Part shown: in pieces, positions 22,141 through 32,409 of the stretch
How the letters are laid out: every line of letters starts with the position of its first letter
Position numbering within the stretch: the stretch's first letter is position 1
Source of the DNA: Aristolochia californica
Lineage: Eukaryota > Streptophyta > Magnoliopsida > Piperales > Aristolochiaceae
Direction: 5' to 3'
Length of the DNA stretch: 64,000 bases
NCBI GenBank assembly: GCA_029961685.1
Contig: JARWKL010000007.1
Location: forward strand, 4,050,708 to 4,114,707
Program-made: the position numbers and the translations under genes
Notes under the pieces: model-generated
What the model was told of the DNA's origin: nothing
Seen by the model: only the letters and a program-made list of their open reading frames with translations
Database searches by the model: none

Positions 22141-25100
22141 GCCTTTGAGAAATTCCAACATAAAAAGATGAACACTAATTTGCATGAGAATCTTAAGCAG
22201 ATTCTCCCAGAGAGCTTGAACAATAGTCTAATAATTAGACTTGCAGACTAGAACTAAAGCCATTGAGACAGAAACATTAACATAAGATATATGTTGTAAA
22301 CACCTGGCTGTAACCTGAGGGGTGAACCATGTTGAATCTGCAGAAAGGGTTGCAGCATTATGGTATAAAATGATTCAAGATTTTAAAAAACCAAGCACCA
22401 GGTTAACTGGTTTAATTTAAGAGCCAATTGATCTTGCCTGCTATCGTATACCAAAAAACAAATTTTTTTTTTTTTGAAGAATGACAAATAGCTTTATTAC
22501 TAGAGAAAATTTGACATGACAGTCTTATAGTGACAACTAAATAGGAGAAAAAGAACATGATGAATATCCTTGTGTCTAGGTAATGTTAACTGTAACGGTA
22601 CGGTCAGCTAGATTATGCAATGATGCATCTTGAAACGATAACAGAAGTTTTAATCTTCCATCCCTTTTGACTATGATGTAGATAGTATTCAATGGAACAA
22701 CCATACTGGAAGTCTTTTGACACTATTGACATGCATCTGAAGATTTACGGTTACCATCTCATGAGTCTAGGTTGCACAATTGTATGATCCATGTCTTATT
22801 TAATTCTTTTATAAAGATGGCTGGCTGACTGCAACACTTTGGACCTCAAAATGAGAGTTCCAATTCTTATTTAATCTGTTGATGCAAGCACCATAATATT
22901 GCAAATTATATTGTATAAGTTCCAATTCTCACTTAATCTGTTAATGCAAGCACCATAATATTGCAAATTATATTGTATAACTTCCAATTCTCACTTAATC
23001 TGTTGATGCAAGCACCATAAACTGCAAATTATATTGTTTAACTTTCTTTAATAGAATAAGGTTGTCAAAACACAGCCAAGTCAGATAATGGTATGATTTG
23101 ACCTAAGCCCTTAGTTCAATGACCACATGAAGAGGTTTCTTACAACAAGGTGTTGAGATTAAGTCTCACAAGTGTGTGGGGTACCTCTCAGATATCGCTC
23201 CTACCCCACCCCCCTGGGTTGCTTATTGGGTGCCTCCTCCGCTTGACCATCTCAAGCTCAACTTTGATGGAAGCTCCATTGGCAATTCTGGAGTCGTGGG
23301 ATTTGGAGCTGTGTCTATGACTTTAAGGGCACCCCCCTCATCTCCTACTTTTGACGGACCTTTGTTGTTGATTTTTCTACTGCTAAGCTATCCGGTCTTC
23401 TCCATGGCCTCTATATCTTCCATGATCGTTTCAATGGACCCCTCATTGTGGAAGATGACTCCCATGTGGTAATTGGTATGTGCTCGTCTTCCTCATTCCC
23501 CCCCTAGCAACACTGGCATATATTTTTGGACATTTTGGATCTTGTATCTACTATACCTTGTACTTGGTCTCATATTCCTAGATCAGCGAATTCAAACTCT
23601 GATTCCTATGCTAAATTGAGTCCCTCACAATCTCTTGGTGTAAGGGGAGGTTTCCCTTGACGTGATTTTTCTCTTTTTGCAATAAAATCATCACCATTTC
23701 AACAACAACAAAAAAAAAAAACAGGGGTATGGGGTACTTAATTGAGTGCAAGAGAGGTAAGTATCTCAATATTGCTAGACATATCAGAAACCTTAAAACC
23801 CGATATGTATCAGCAATATATATTATGTATTGGATCTTATCACATGCAAAAAAAACATTATAAAAATAATGAAAACACAAGATATAACATATCAGTGTAT
23901 TGTACTTAGTACCTCGAAAATCCAAGACATATGTCAACCCCATGGTGTGCAAGTGCAACCCCTATTTACAAAAACTCTTAACCGGCTGCATTTGATGTAG
24001 TTAAAGAACAAAACTCACTAGAATTTCTAGCACCAGATGGGTGATTTTAAATGGAATCCCATGCTTTCATTAGTTTGTTCTTCTCAAAAGAAACAAATTA
24101 ATTCAGACAACAACACCCAGGAATCGAAGAAAATACTTGAGAGTGATTTGTATTTACAGTTTCTTCAAAATTTTGAAAGGCAAACCAATACCATACCACA
24201 CATTCATCATTGTTATTAAAAATTATAATTTATTTACAAAGATGACAGCCTAGGTGAGCCATTTCTCCATGAGTTTGTTTGGTTTTTCTAATGAAGTCCA
24301 TCACAAAAAGAAAATAGACTTACAAATTTATCTTTTTGATATATAACTCTCCATATAAAGTCTCGTTCTTGATGGCATAAAACGCCTCGAAAGTTGAAGT
24401 TTTCTACTACTGCTCGAACCTCTCTTACAGTCTAATATTTTTTGTTTCAAATATTAATTTCTCTATGTAGAAAACTCTGATTGCCAAACTTCTTTTTGCA
24501 TTGGAAAATATACTCGAAAACCTTTCCATCAATATGAAATTTGTAATATGAAAAGTTCATTATGGAGGTGCAAATGCCAAGAAGACAACAGGTACTAGGA
24601 CAAGAAGAAAAAAAAATACAAACCTCAACTACTAGAGATGATAGATCAGAAAGATCACATTATCTTTGTAGGTGGACCGAGTCAACTCACAAAACTGGCT
24701 CTAATACCATGTTGAATTTATGGAAAAATGAAAAACTTCATTGGCTTGATGTAATATGAATACAATGAAGTTCTATTATAATAGAGGAAACAAATAGAAT
24801 CCAATTACAATTAAATTACACTCATCTCAATTACACCTAAAGTTAAACACTAAAAGATAAGTCCTAGAACAATTGAACAATTGAACATAAATAGAAGACT
24901 AACATAACTAAAACGCCTTTAACTGAGACTCTTCTATGAGACCTCTTGTAAGACTCTACCATATTAATTATGGCTTTGTGAGACTTCTTGCTGTGGGAGT
25001 CATGTAAGACTTCCATACTTGTTCTCCAACATTTACAATATGAAAAGTCAGTATAGAGGTGAGAATGCCAAGGAAACAACAAGTACTGAGACAGGAAAAG

Positions 25101-26637
25101 AAGAAAAAGGTAGAATACGAACCTAAACTACTAGAAACGTTAAATCAGAATAGAATACGAACCTAAACTACTAGAAACGTTAAATCAGAAAGGATCACAT
25201 TATCTCTATGGATTGACCGAGTCAAATCACAGAACCCCCATTCTAATACCATATTGAATTTCTGGAAAAGAGAAATACTTCACTGGCTTGTTATAATTTG
25301 AGTACAATGAGTTTCTATTTATAATAGAGGAAAAAAATAGAATCCAATTACAATTAAACAACTCCTGTACTAGTTACACCCAAAGTCAAACACTAAAAAA
25401 TAAGTCCTAAAACAATTAAACAACTGAACACAAATAGAAGACTAACATAACCGAAACATCTTTAGTTGAGACTCTTTTGTGAGACTTCTTTCATATGAAA
25501 CTTCTCTTACACTCCATATTAATTCTGGGCCCATGAGACTTCTTGTTGTGAAAATCATGTTAGACTCTTCCATACCTACTCTTTAACACAGATCCACTAA
25601 AGAGTCAAGAGGAAGTTGACTATCCACCATTAGTTGACAACAAGTTAAACTTTTACATACTTAGCCTTCCAGTTCACACTTGAGACTTGCCATTTTATAA
25701 GATGTGTAAAATTATAAGAAAGCAAGAAATGACGGTATACAAGTTGATCAGCAGAGTGACCCAGGCTAGCCATCAATCCAATTGAAGGGATGCAGAACAT
25801 AATAAAATGTAGTAGACTCATTTTTCAAAAAAATAAAAATGGAATAGGCAGTTAACTTTTCCATTACAATCTGACAACATAAAATACCAAGAGCTCAAAA
25901 GGCAGAACAGGTGAAATATCTGGTATCTTCTCACGAAGTATCAATCTTTGAAGAGGTTTCGACAGAAACCATTTCATAATAGGCCATTATTTGGAATCAA
26001 AGAACAGATTCAAAAATCGGAAAGGCAATAAGATTCACATCGAAGTCGTCGTTTTTCCTCGGTAGGTTAGACGCAGATGTAGCTATTTCCAAGTAAGCGA
26101 TAAAAGAATACATACTAACAAATCCACAATCTATCACAAACTATTAATTGGCTTGGTGAGAAAACTAACAATCCTATTCCAACAGAAACTTCATGAATGA
26201 AACAGAAAGAAGCCCAGTAACAATACGTAGTTAATCAGATTAACACGAAAAAAGTGATAAGAAAAACCAACCTGCTCGAAATTTGTGATAAAAATGGGGT
26301 CTTTTTCAAAATCTCTAGTATAATTGACAGCATCTTCTCGTTCCAACCACTCCTCGCAATCATCCACACCAACCCATTTCTGATTACTATCTGCTTCAGA
26401 TACATCAGGTTCCGTATTAATCGCAGTTCCAGAAGAAGTATAGAAGGTGTGAGCCCACGTATTAACCATAGCAGCATTTTTTGCCATGTCGAGTCGACCC
26501 AACAGCGTAATCTCCGCCACAACGACGAAGAAAACCAAAAGGGGCAAAAAACTCGACCATTTCCTTCTACCGTGGGAAGATAATCCGTCTTGAGCACCCG
26601 CTGGCTTATCTCGCGGAGGAATCCTTTCCCTCGCCAT
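19199..26637 (-). CDS. FUT11/FUCTA-like: glycoprotein core alpha-1,3-fucosyltransferase, seven exons, 503 residues
   Basis: The enzyme transfers fucose from GDP-fucose in alpha-1,3 linkage to the innermost GlcNAc of N-glycans in the Golgi. Exons: 26637-26272, 22063-21897, 20708-20467, 20299-20195, 20085-19929, 19746-19528 and 19454-19199. All junctions are GT-AG, and the lengths total 1512 nt, which closes the frame exactly. A short basic N-terminus precedes one membrane segment (about residues 28-46, [17 protein letters not shown]), giving type II topology. The family block [19 protein letters not shown] lies at about residues 268-286, followed by [13 protein letters not shown] sequence (here IPVVVGAPN). 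[13 protein letters not shown] and [10 protein letters not shown] are also present, as is the C-terminal CXXC pair in SSCRLC. The length equals the usual plant enzyme (about 500). Intron 1 is 4.2 kb and loaded with retroelements. Two similar genes exist in some plants; I cannot tell which this one matches. Confidence 0.95.
22116..22140. repeat. GA microsatellite in fucosyltransferase intron 1
   Basis: A pure (GA)n run of about 12 units, just upstream of exon 2 in transcript order. Confidence 0.85.
22859..23043. repeat. 62 bp tandem repeat, three copies, in fucosyltransferase intron 1
   Basis: Copies starting TCCAATTCT occur at 22859, 22921 and 22983, each containing GCAAGCACCATAA and TTATATTGT. 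They differ by a few bases; the third has a small deletion. There are no unique spacers between copies. Confidence 0.9.
23176..23719 (+). mobile_element. LINE (L1-type) 3' fragment with RNase H-like domain, in fucosyltransferase intron 1
   Basis: The translation shows [19 protein letters not shown] followed by GVVGFGAV, the start of the plant LINE RNase H-like domain, which then loses frame. The 3' part (23480-23719) contains ATTTTGGATCTTGTATC, GTGTAAGGGGAGG and CAATAAAATCATCA before an A-rich stretch. The same order of motifs recurs in the LINE at 60319-61420, so both belong to one family. It is 5'-truncated and antisense to the host gene, so it should not disturb the exons. Confidence 0.8.
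24540..25588 (-). mobile_element. tandem TRIM-like LTR retroelement (LTR-internal-LTR-internal)
   Basis: Read on the minus strand: an LTR (25588-25252, 337 bp) starts TGTTAAAGAGTAGGTATGG and ends ATTCAATA. A tRNA-iMet-type primer site TGGTATTAGA follows at 25251. About 220 bp of internal sequence leads to a second LTR (25031-24710, 322 bp) starting TGTTGGAGAAC and ending ATTCAACA, then another primer site TGGTATTAGAGCC and about 170 bp of related internal sequence. There is no coding capacity. Small LTRs, a tiny internal region and a Met primer site define TRIM elements, and tandem arrays of them are known. A 39 bp piece (TAGAATACGAACCTAAACTA) is duplicated at 25112-25190. It sits in fucosyltransferase intron 1. 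Confidence 0.8.
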
Positions 26638-27813
26638 TCCTACTCCCTTGTCTGTCTACCAGTTCATACGAAGGAAAAGCCAGGATGAAAAGCAAGAGGC
26701 GTCAACGCCATTCAGATACGTGCAGCTTATGGACTACTGAGTTTGCTTTTGTCCTACGGGCAAGTCAGTCTCCGGAGACACGTCTCGAAACACCTCTGCT
26801 TCCGTTTCCTCACCTCTGATGGCCTGGATTCTTGGAACTTGGATGCAGACTCCCGAACAGTTAAAAAGTTTAAAATGGTTCGAAATTGTAGGTTTTAATT
26901 TTAATGCGATTATGACGAAAATGGATTTGAAATTTGGAAGGGGAGAAATCAAGGAATTTCTAGGCAATCTTCATTTCGTTTAGATTTCGATCTGCAAACG
27001 GAAATATTAAAAGACTTCGTACACCAATCCCCGTATAATTGTTAATTGAATAAGGTGCCGGGCGCGTTTCATGGAACTCGACCCAACCAAACCCGATCTA
27101 ACCCGAACCAAAAACCCCAAGTTTGGGTTATGGGTCGGGGACAGGTGGAGAAAAAACCTGTTGGGGGGATTTTCCAAACTCGAGATGAGAAAGGGATAAA
27201 AAACAGGGTAGTGACAGGTTAGATTTACAACGATGAGGCAAAGATGGGTTAGGTTTATGTCGGGTTTATGAAAACAAGGAGAGGATGAGTCAGGTTTAAG
27301 TCAGGATTTACAGGAGGGGGCCAAGAGAGAGCTAAGGGACGATGATCGGATCGAGATCAAGTTTGACATTTTAGGGTTTTTTTAAGGGTTTTATGGGTTT
27401 GGGTTTCAGGTTTCAAAAAACCCGACCCAAAGCGACCTATGCCCTCCCCTACCTCCAAATGTGTATTGAGTCTCGTGACAAATACAATGTGCTTATAAAA
27501 GGTGTAATGACCAGGTTTTTCTATGGGGACTCAATACCTGACTCAAATACATGAAAAATCTAAGTCAGATCAATTGAGGGTGATCAAGACTCACCAATCT
27601 AGTGATTAGACTAGTCTTGAGGTGAGTCAAAAGGGATTTGGTTGAAACATAAAAGCTAAGTCCCTTCTCACAACTCACCCTACCTAAAATCTGAATAGCG
27701 AGTTGACTCAACCAGTTCGAAAACCATGGTAATTCAATCTAAGCTTTTGTTTAAGTCATATATAAGTAAAATAAAGGGAAGGAAAGACCCAGGAGACCTA
27801 GTTGAATTGTCAA
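26638..27813. other. fucosyltransferase 5' flank and GGGTTT/AACCC-rich repeat
   Basis: The first ~350 bp should hold the promoter and 5' leader of the minus-strand fucosyltransferase; I see no clear TATA box. From about 27060 to 27440 the sequence is dominated by degenerate AACCCGA and TGGGTT/CGGGTT motifs ending CCCTCCCCTACC, typical of decayed repetitive DNA. No coding frame was recognised. Confidence 0.5.
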
Positions 27814-28128
27814 TATTGAAGAATAAATATGGAAGAGTTCTACATAACTTTCATGGAAAGGTGAATCATGGGAAGGAGCTGTAGCCAAGAAAGACATTTG
27901 GTATTTTCAAATTTCTACCATGCTAGAGTCGTTTAATTGTTATATGATTTATCTTTAAGTAGTTATTTACTTTGATTATAATTAAAAATTTTATTCTAGG
28001 TGTAACTGGGACAAGGATAGTAATTTTATTATAATTCTATGTATTTTCTTCGTGATAAATAGAGGTCCAATGTTCTCAAATTAAACCACTCAATTAATTA
28101 TTTCTTTTTTGCTTCCAAAAATTCAATA
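27814..28128 (+). repeat. solo LTR-like copy of the TRIM/copia LTR family (315 bp)
   Basis: It starts TATTGAAGAATAAATATGG and ends AAAAATTCAATA. It shares GTTATTTACTTTGATTATA, TGTAACTGGGACAAGG and TAAATAGAGGTCCA with the LTRs at 57388-57542 and 60008-60318, and in reverse with those at 24710-25588. No primer site or internal region follows. The flanking 5 bp do not match. Confidence 0.75.
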
Positions 28129-29104
28129 GCCGGTTTAAACGGACAAATAGAGTGACCTAACTAGGTTTGCCACCACCTCCCCCAACCCCAACGAAGAGCA
28201 CAAGCCCTCATTCTTGCATGATAAGAGAGGAGCACAAGCCCTCCACTTTGCTGTGTGGAGGCCAATCAATCTAGTCATTCTCATATGGTAGAAATACCTC
28301 CTCAACAAACTGAGCTCTGCAGAATTCCTCGGGCATTAACTGTTCTTCGTCTGGTCAAAGAACAACCTTAAATGAGGCTAGGTTGGTTTTAAGGACAATC
28401 TTCTTAAACACTACTTCAGTTCACTGTAGGCATGGTGTTTCCTAATCTCAGTTAATGAGGTTAGTTTGTAGATCGAATGGGTTTCTGCATAGTCAAACTG
28501 AAAACCCAAAAGTGAAGTGTTTACGGAAAGATTTCTGATGAGTCTGGTTAACTTGGTTCACCGTTCTTCTTGTTCTGAAGATGAAAAAAACCAGTAAATG
28601 GAGGAAAATATTTGAAGAAATTCTTACATGGCTAATCATTTTAGAATAAGATTTAGTAGATTTTTATTATCAAACATTTGATTTATTTTTTGCTTAGTTT
28701 GGATGATTACAAATTACAATCCAATTAATTAAAAATCGAATATACTCTTCTTGGAGTTGTTGGAAAGAGAAGGGATACTCTGGCACCAAAATACTTCTCA
28801 ATATAACTAGTGATGATTGAAGAACTTCAAAAACCTGCTTAGTATATTTCTCATGAAATAATTAGAAATTTTTCTTGAATATAAAAGCTGAAAACATTCA
28901 TATATCAAGAGCTATGTTAGGAACTATCTCCCAAAGTTTCACAAAGAAGTAGCTTTGACATTTAGACTTTGAAAGGAAGGTGAAATCAATGGCAACTTTA
29001 AGATCTATTAGACCTTTCAGGACACGGAGAATACAATACTTAGAAATTGTCTAATCAATAATTAAGTTAATCAAATTATTAAGGACTTAGGAGGGAAATA
29101 CCTA

Positions 29105-29375
29105 GTAAGGATTGTAGGAAAACATATATGAAAGAGTTTTACATAACTCTCACAGCAAGAAGCCTCGCGAAGTCACAATTAATGTGGTAGAGTCTTGTAA
29201 GAGTCTCACAGAAGGAGGTCTCACATAAAAGGTTTAGTTTAAAGGAGTTTTAGTTATGTTAGCCTTTTATTTATCTTTAATTATTTAATTAAGTTAAAAC
29301 TTATCTTTAAGTATTAGACTTTCGATGTAACATGGACAAGGGTAGTTTAATTGTAATTTGATTCTATTTATCTTT
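29105..29375 (+). repeat. partial LTR of the same family
   Basis: It contains ATATGAAAGAGTTTTACATA, TTTTAGTTATGTTAGCC and ATGGACAAGGGTAGTTTAAT in the same order as the LTRs at 24710-25588 (reversed) and 60008-60318. Both ends are eroded. Confidence 0.6.
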
Positions 29376-29939
29376 AACTTATCTCAAAAGAAGTATATTT
29401 CTTGAAGAAATATTATACTTGAATAAAAGATAGTAAAATCTAGTTTTAGAATGATCAACTTTCATGTCAATTTGATCTATGTATAAATAGATATTCTCAT
29501 AGTCAACAAAGGTCATCTTACATAATGAAGCAAATGAAGTAGTCATAACAAATTTGACATGATAACAAAACTTAATCACTTTGTACTAAATTTTCAAATC
29601 AAGCATTTTTAAATGCAATACCTTCAAGAGCACAATGCTAAGGCTTGTACAAAGAACCGACAAACTCGACACGACCTCAAGCTTTACAACGTGAAGAGGC
29701 ACCTTCAAGCAAGATTGAAGATTTGAAGACTAGAGTCTAATTTGTCTAGAAACATCTCAAGAATTCTAGCCATGTACAAAGATAACCACCAAACTCCGAT
29801 TTTAAGGTACACAATAAGTATTGGAGCTTTAGGGCCTTTAATTTTTCAAAACCATATTTAATCGTTATTTTTAGACTTGCAAAACCCCTGTAACCAAGTT
29901 ATCGTCCTGCTTAAAATTTAATTTTTCACTCTGGCATAA

Positions 29940-30240
29940 AGCATGATCAATCATACATGTGGCATGATTGATTATACAAAATGCAATTTGGTAAAGCACA
30001 AAAAGCATGCTCGACCACACCCTATCCATGATCGATCATCCCGAGAGCTGCTAAATATGAACTATAAATCATGATCAATCATACCCTATTCTATTATCAA
30101 TGATCCCCGAGAACTACATAGCCAGTCCCATAAAGCATGATCGATTAACCTACTTAGTTGATCGATCAATAAGCTAATTTTGAAAATTTGAAAATTCGAC
30201 TAATCGATGGGCTGATCAAACAACAAGACTAGGGAACTCG
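29940..30240. repeat. cluster of TGATCGATCA and near variants
   Basis: Two perfect TGATCGATCA palindromes (about 30031 and 30159) sit among ATGATCAATCAT, CATGATTGATTAT and CATGATCGATTAA variants within 300 bp. The pattern resembles the intron cluster at 9071-9228. No coding frame. Confidence 0.6.
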
Positions 30241-31059
30241 AAAGTATAGCCATTACACATGGTTGACAATAATACATTTCCAGTATCGATCAACATTTTT
30301 TTGTTGGTTTTTGAAAACGGGCAAAAATAGCTACATATTTAGGAGAGTAATATGAGAATTTATTGGCAATTCATTGCAATCAACAACCATTTTACTTGAA
30401 ACTCCTTCACAAATCTATTCTTAGAGAAATAAAGCTACACTCATGCAAAAACTTCTTTCCTCTCTCAAAATCAATGTAGGATAATATGGACCTCAGGTGC
30501 TAGGGTTCTAATAAGTGAGGAATTGAGTCAAATAGAAGCTCACTAAACAAACTAGGACATAGGGTATGTTAAATGCATGCTAAAACCATAAGAAAAATAA
30601 CTTAAAATGATAAATATTTTAGAGTCACTACAAACATGCACAACAAGCACCAACTAAAGGAGAAAATACCCTAGGAACGAAAGTTTTTTAAAAATAGGCT
30701 AGAAAACGAAAACAATGCAATTTTCAGGTGTGTCCAGCTTTCATTTAAGCAATCCAAACAAGGAAAAATTAAATTGAGATAAATGATCCTGAAATTGAAG
30801 AGATGTAGTAAAATTTGAAGAGATGAGGGTTAAAACAATGATCCCTTTGCAAACTGTTCAATTACATTTCTGTATCTGTGACTGCGACTCTATCCATCTA
30901 CCTTGGAAGAGCAGGAAAGGAAATCCCAGTTCCACATCTACACCTAACTGCGTCTTCTAGATCCAAGGGGAATTCTAAAACAGGTATATCCTCTTCGCTG
31001 CAAGCCTTTGCTTCCAACCAAGAGGGTGCCCACTGGCCTTTCCATGCCCACCTATCTCA

Positions 31060-31264
31060 TCAGTTGCAGACCCTGCCGCTGCCCCCGGCCGGGGAACCGA
31101 TCTTCATCCACTGCTCCCGGAAACCCATCTTCATCTCCTTCATGGGTCTACCCACCACCCCGCACCCTTCTCTCTTCCTCTTCTTCTTCGACCCTCCTTC
31201 CAGCCCTTTCAACCATACTCCGAAAAGCTTCAGACACTCTTCTGCTTCTGCCTCTCCTTCTTCT

Positions 31265-31296
<32 letters not shown>

Positions 31297-32409
31297 TTCC
31301 TTTTTCCTTTTTTGGTCATCATCGTTCTCTTGTTCTAATTTGCAATCCTTTTGCGCCAGCAACCGATTGATGTTCTCCCCATCTACGTACCTGGACAGAA
31401 ACTCCAGCAACCCCTCGAACTGCTTCTTTGTCTTTGCCAGCTCCGAGCTCAACATCTGGTTATCCTTCCGGAGCTTCTCGTTCTCGTACAACAGGTCAGG
31501 GAAGTGGCCGGCGGGGGCGGTCTCTGCCGCGACCGGGAAGGAGGTGGAGGTGGAATCCTCGTTGTTGGAGTTGGACGTGGAGGAATGGGGCCCGCTGGGT
31601 TTCACCGTAGCGGCGACCTGCGCCGTCGACTTTCGGCGGTGGATCTCGCTGAGGAGGTGCTTTTCTCCTCTTCGGAAGTATTCGTTTGCGAATTCCCATC
31701 GATCCGGTACCACCTTCCGAAAACCCTGCGAGAGTGATAGTTGTCGGTTAAAACTACATTACCATCGTGACGAAACTACCCTCCACGTCACGTCAATATA
31801 ACAATTTAGAGAAGAAACGTTCAAAAATGACAAATAATGAAAAAATAAATAATTTAATGAAGTAAAAAAAAATTATCAACAATTCCAAAAGGGACAGTTT
31901 AATATCGTGGATTTATTTAAATAGAAAATTCGAAATGTGATATTCTTATATAAATTATAATTTAGTGAATATTATAGTAATTTCACCCAAGGGAATATAA
32001 AAAATACGAGGAAAAAAATAGAATTTAAAGAAAAAAAAACTGATTCTGGATACTGGACAATAAATACGAACCCAGAAAACAAAGACAAGAACACGTCCGG
32101 AATTCAGACTCTTCTGATTACCACAGAAAAATTAATGACTGTAATTCGATCGTAAACTAAAATCGGAAAAAAGAAGAAGAAAATTCAGAGAATTCGAAAA
32201 CTCACATAGGTGTTGAGCTGCCTGACGAAACTGGAGAAATTATTGTGCTTGAAGAAAACGGGGAGCAGATCTCTGGAGAACTCCGTAGGTTTCCAGACAA
32301 CAAACGTAGTCCCGTTGGCACTCCACGATATGATCTCGTCCATGCTTGAATCCATCACCAACTGATACGTCTTCGTCAGAAACGGTGCCGGCGAGCTCCG
32401 ATGCGACAT
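31060..32409 (-). CDS. HSFB: class B heat-stress transcription factor, two exons, 289 residues
   Basis: Class B heat-stress factors bind heat-shock elements and mostly repress transcription in the nucleus. Exon 1 is 32409-32206 and exon 2 is 31725-31060, with the single conserved intron inside the DNA-binding domain after QLNTY. The DNA-binding domain spans about residues 8-100 ([30 protein letters not shown]). The oligomerisation region HR-A/B is about 141-186 ([14 protein letters not shown]). A run of 14 glutamates at 211-224, encoded by a TTC/CTT-rich microsatellite, is followed by LFGV (235-238), the class B repressor tetrapeptide, and a nuclear signal KKKRKR (248-253). There is no class A activation motif. 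The ATG at 32409 is chosen because the in-frame codons upstream are TTG/ATA. The class is sure; subgroup B3 is possible but unproven. Confidence 0.94.

Larger units (their letters stand above)
28129..31059. other. repeat-rich spacer between fucosyltransferase and heat factor
   Basis: No confident gene. It holds a partial LTR (29105-29375), a TGATCGATCA cluster (29940-30240) and AT-rich sequence. The last few hundred bases are probably the 3' flank of the minus-strand heat factor. Confidence 0.5.

Noticed and set aside
22859..23043. CRISPR-like array
   Set aside because: The copies are directly adjacent with no spacers and the genome is a plant nuclear genome.
23176..23472. Separate gene in the fucosyltransferase intron
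   Set aside because: The frame is the RNase H-like region of a LINE, loses similarity after ~40 codons and is followed by a LINE tail.
26191..26272. Extension of fucosyltransferase exon 1 into VGFSYHFF
   Set aside because: A donor GTTGGT after FEQ joins in phase to ESISCSLGC of exon 2, which matches the family; the extension does not.
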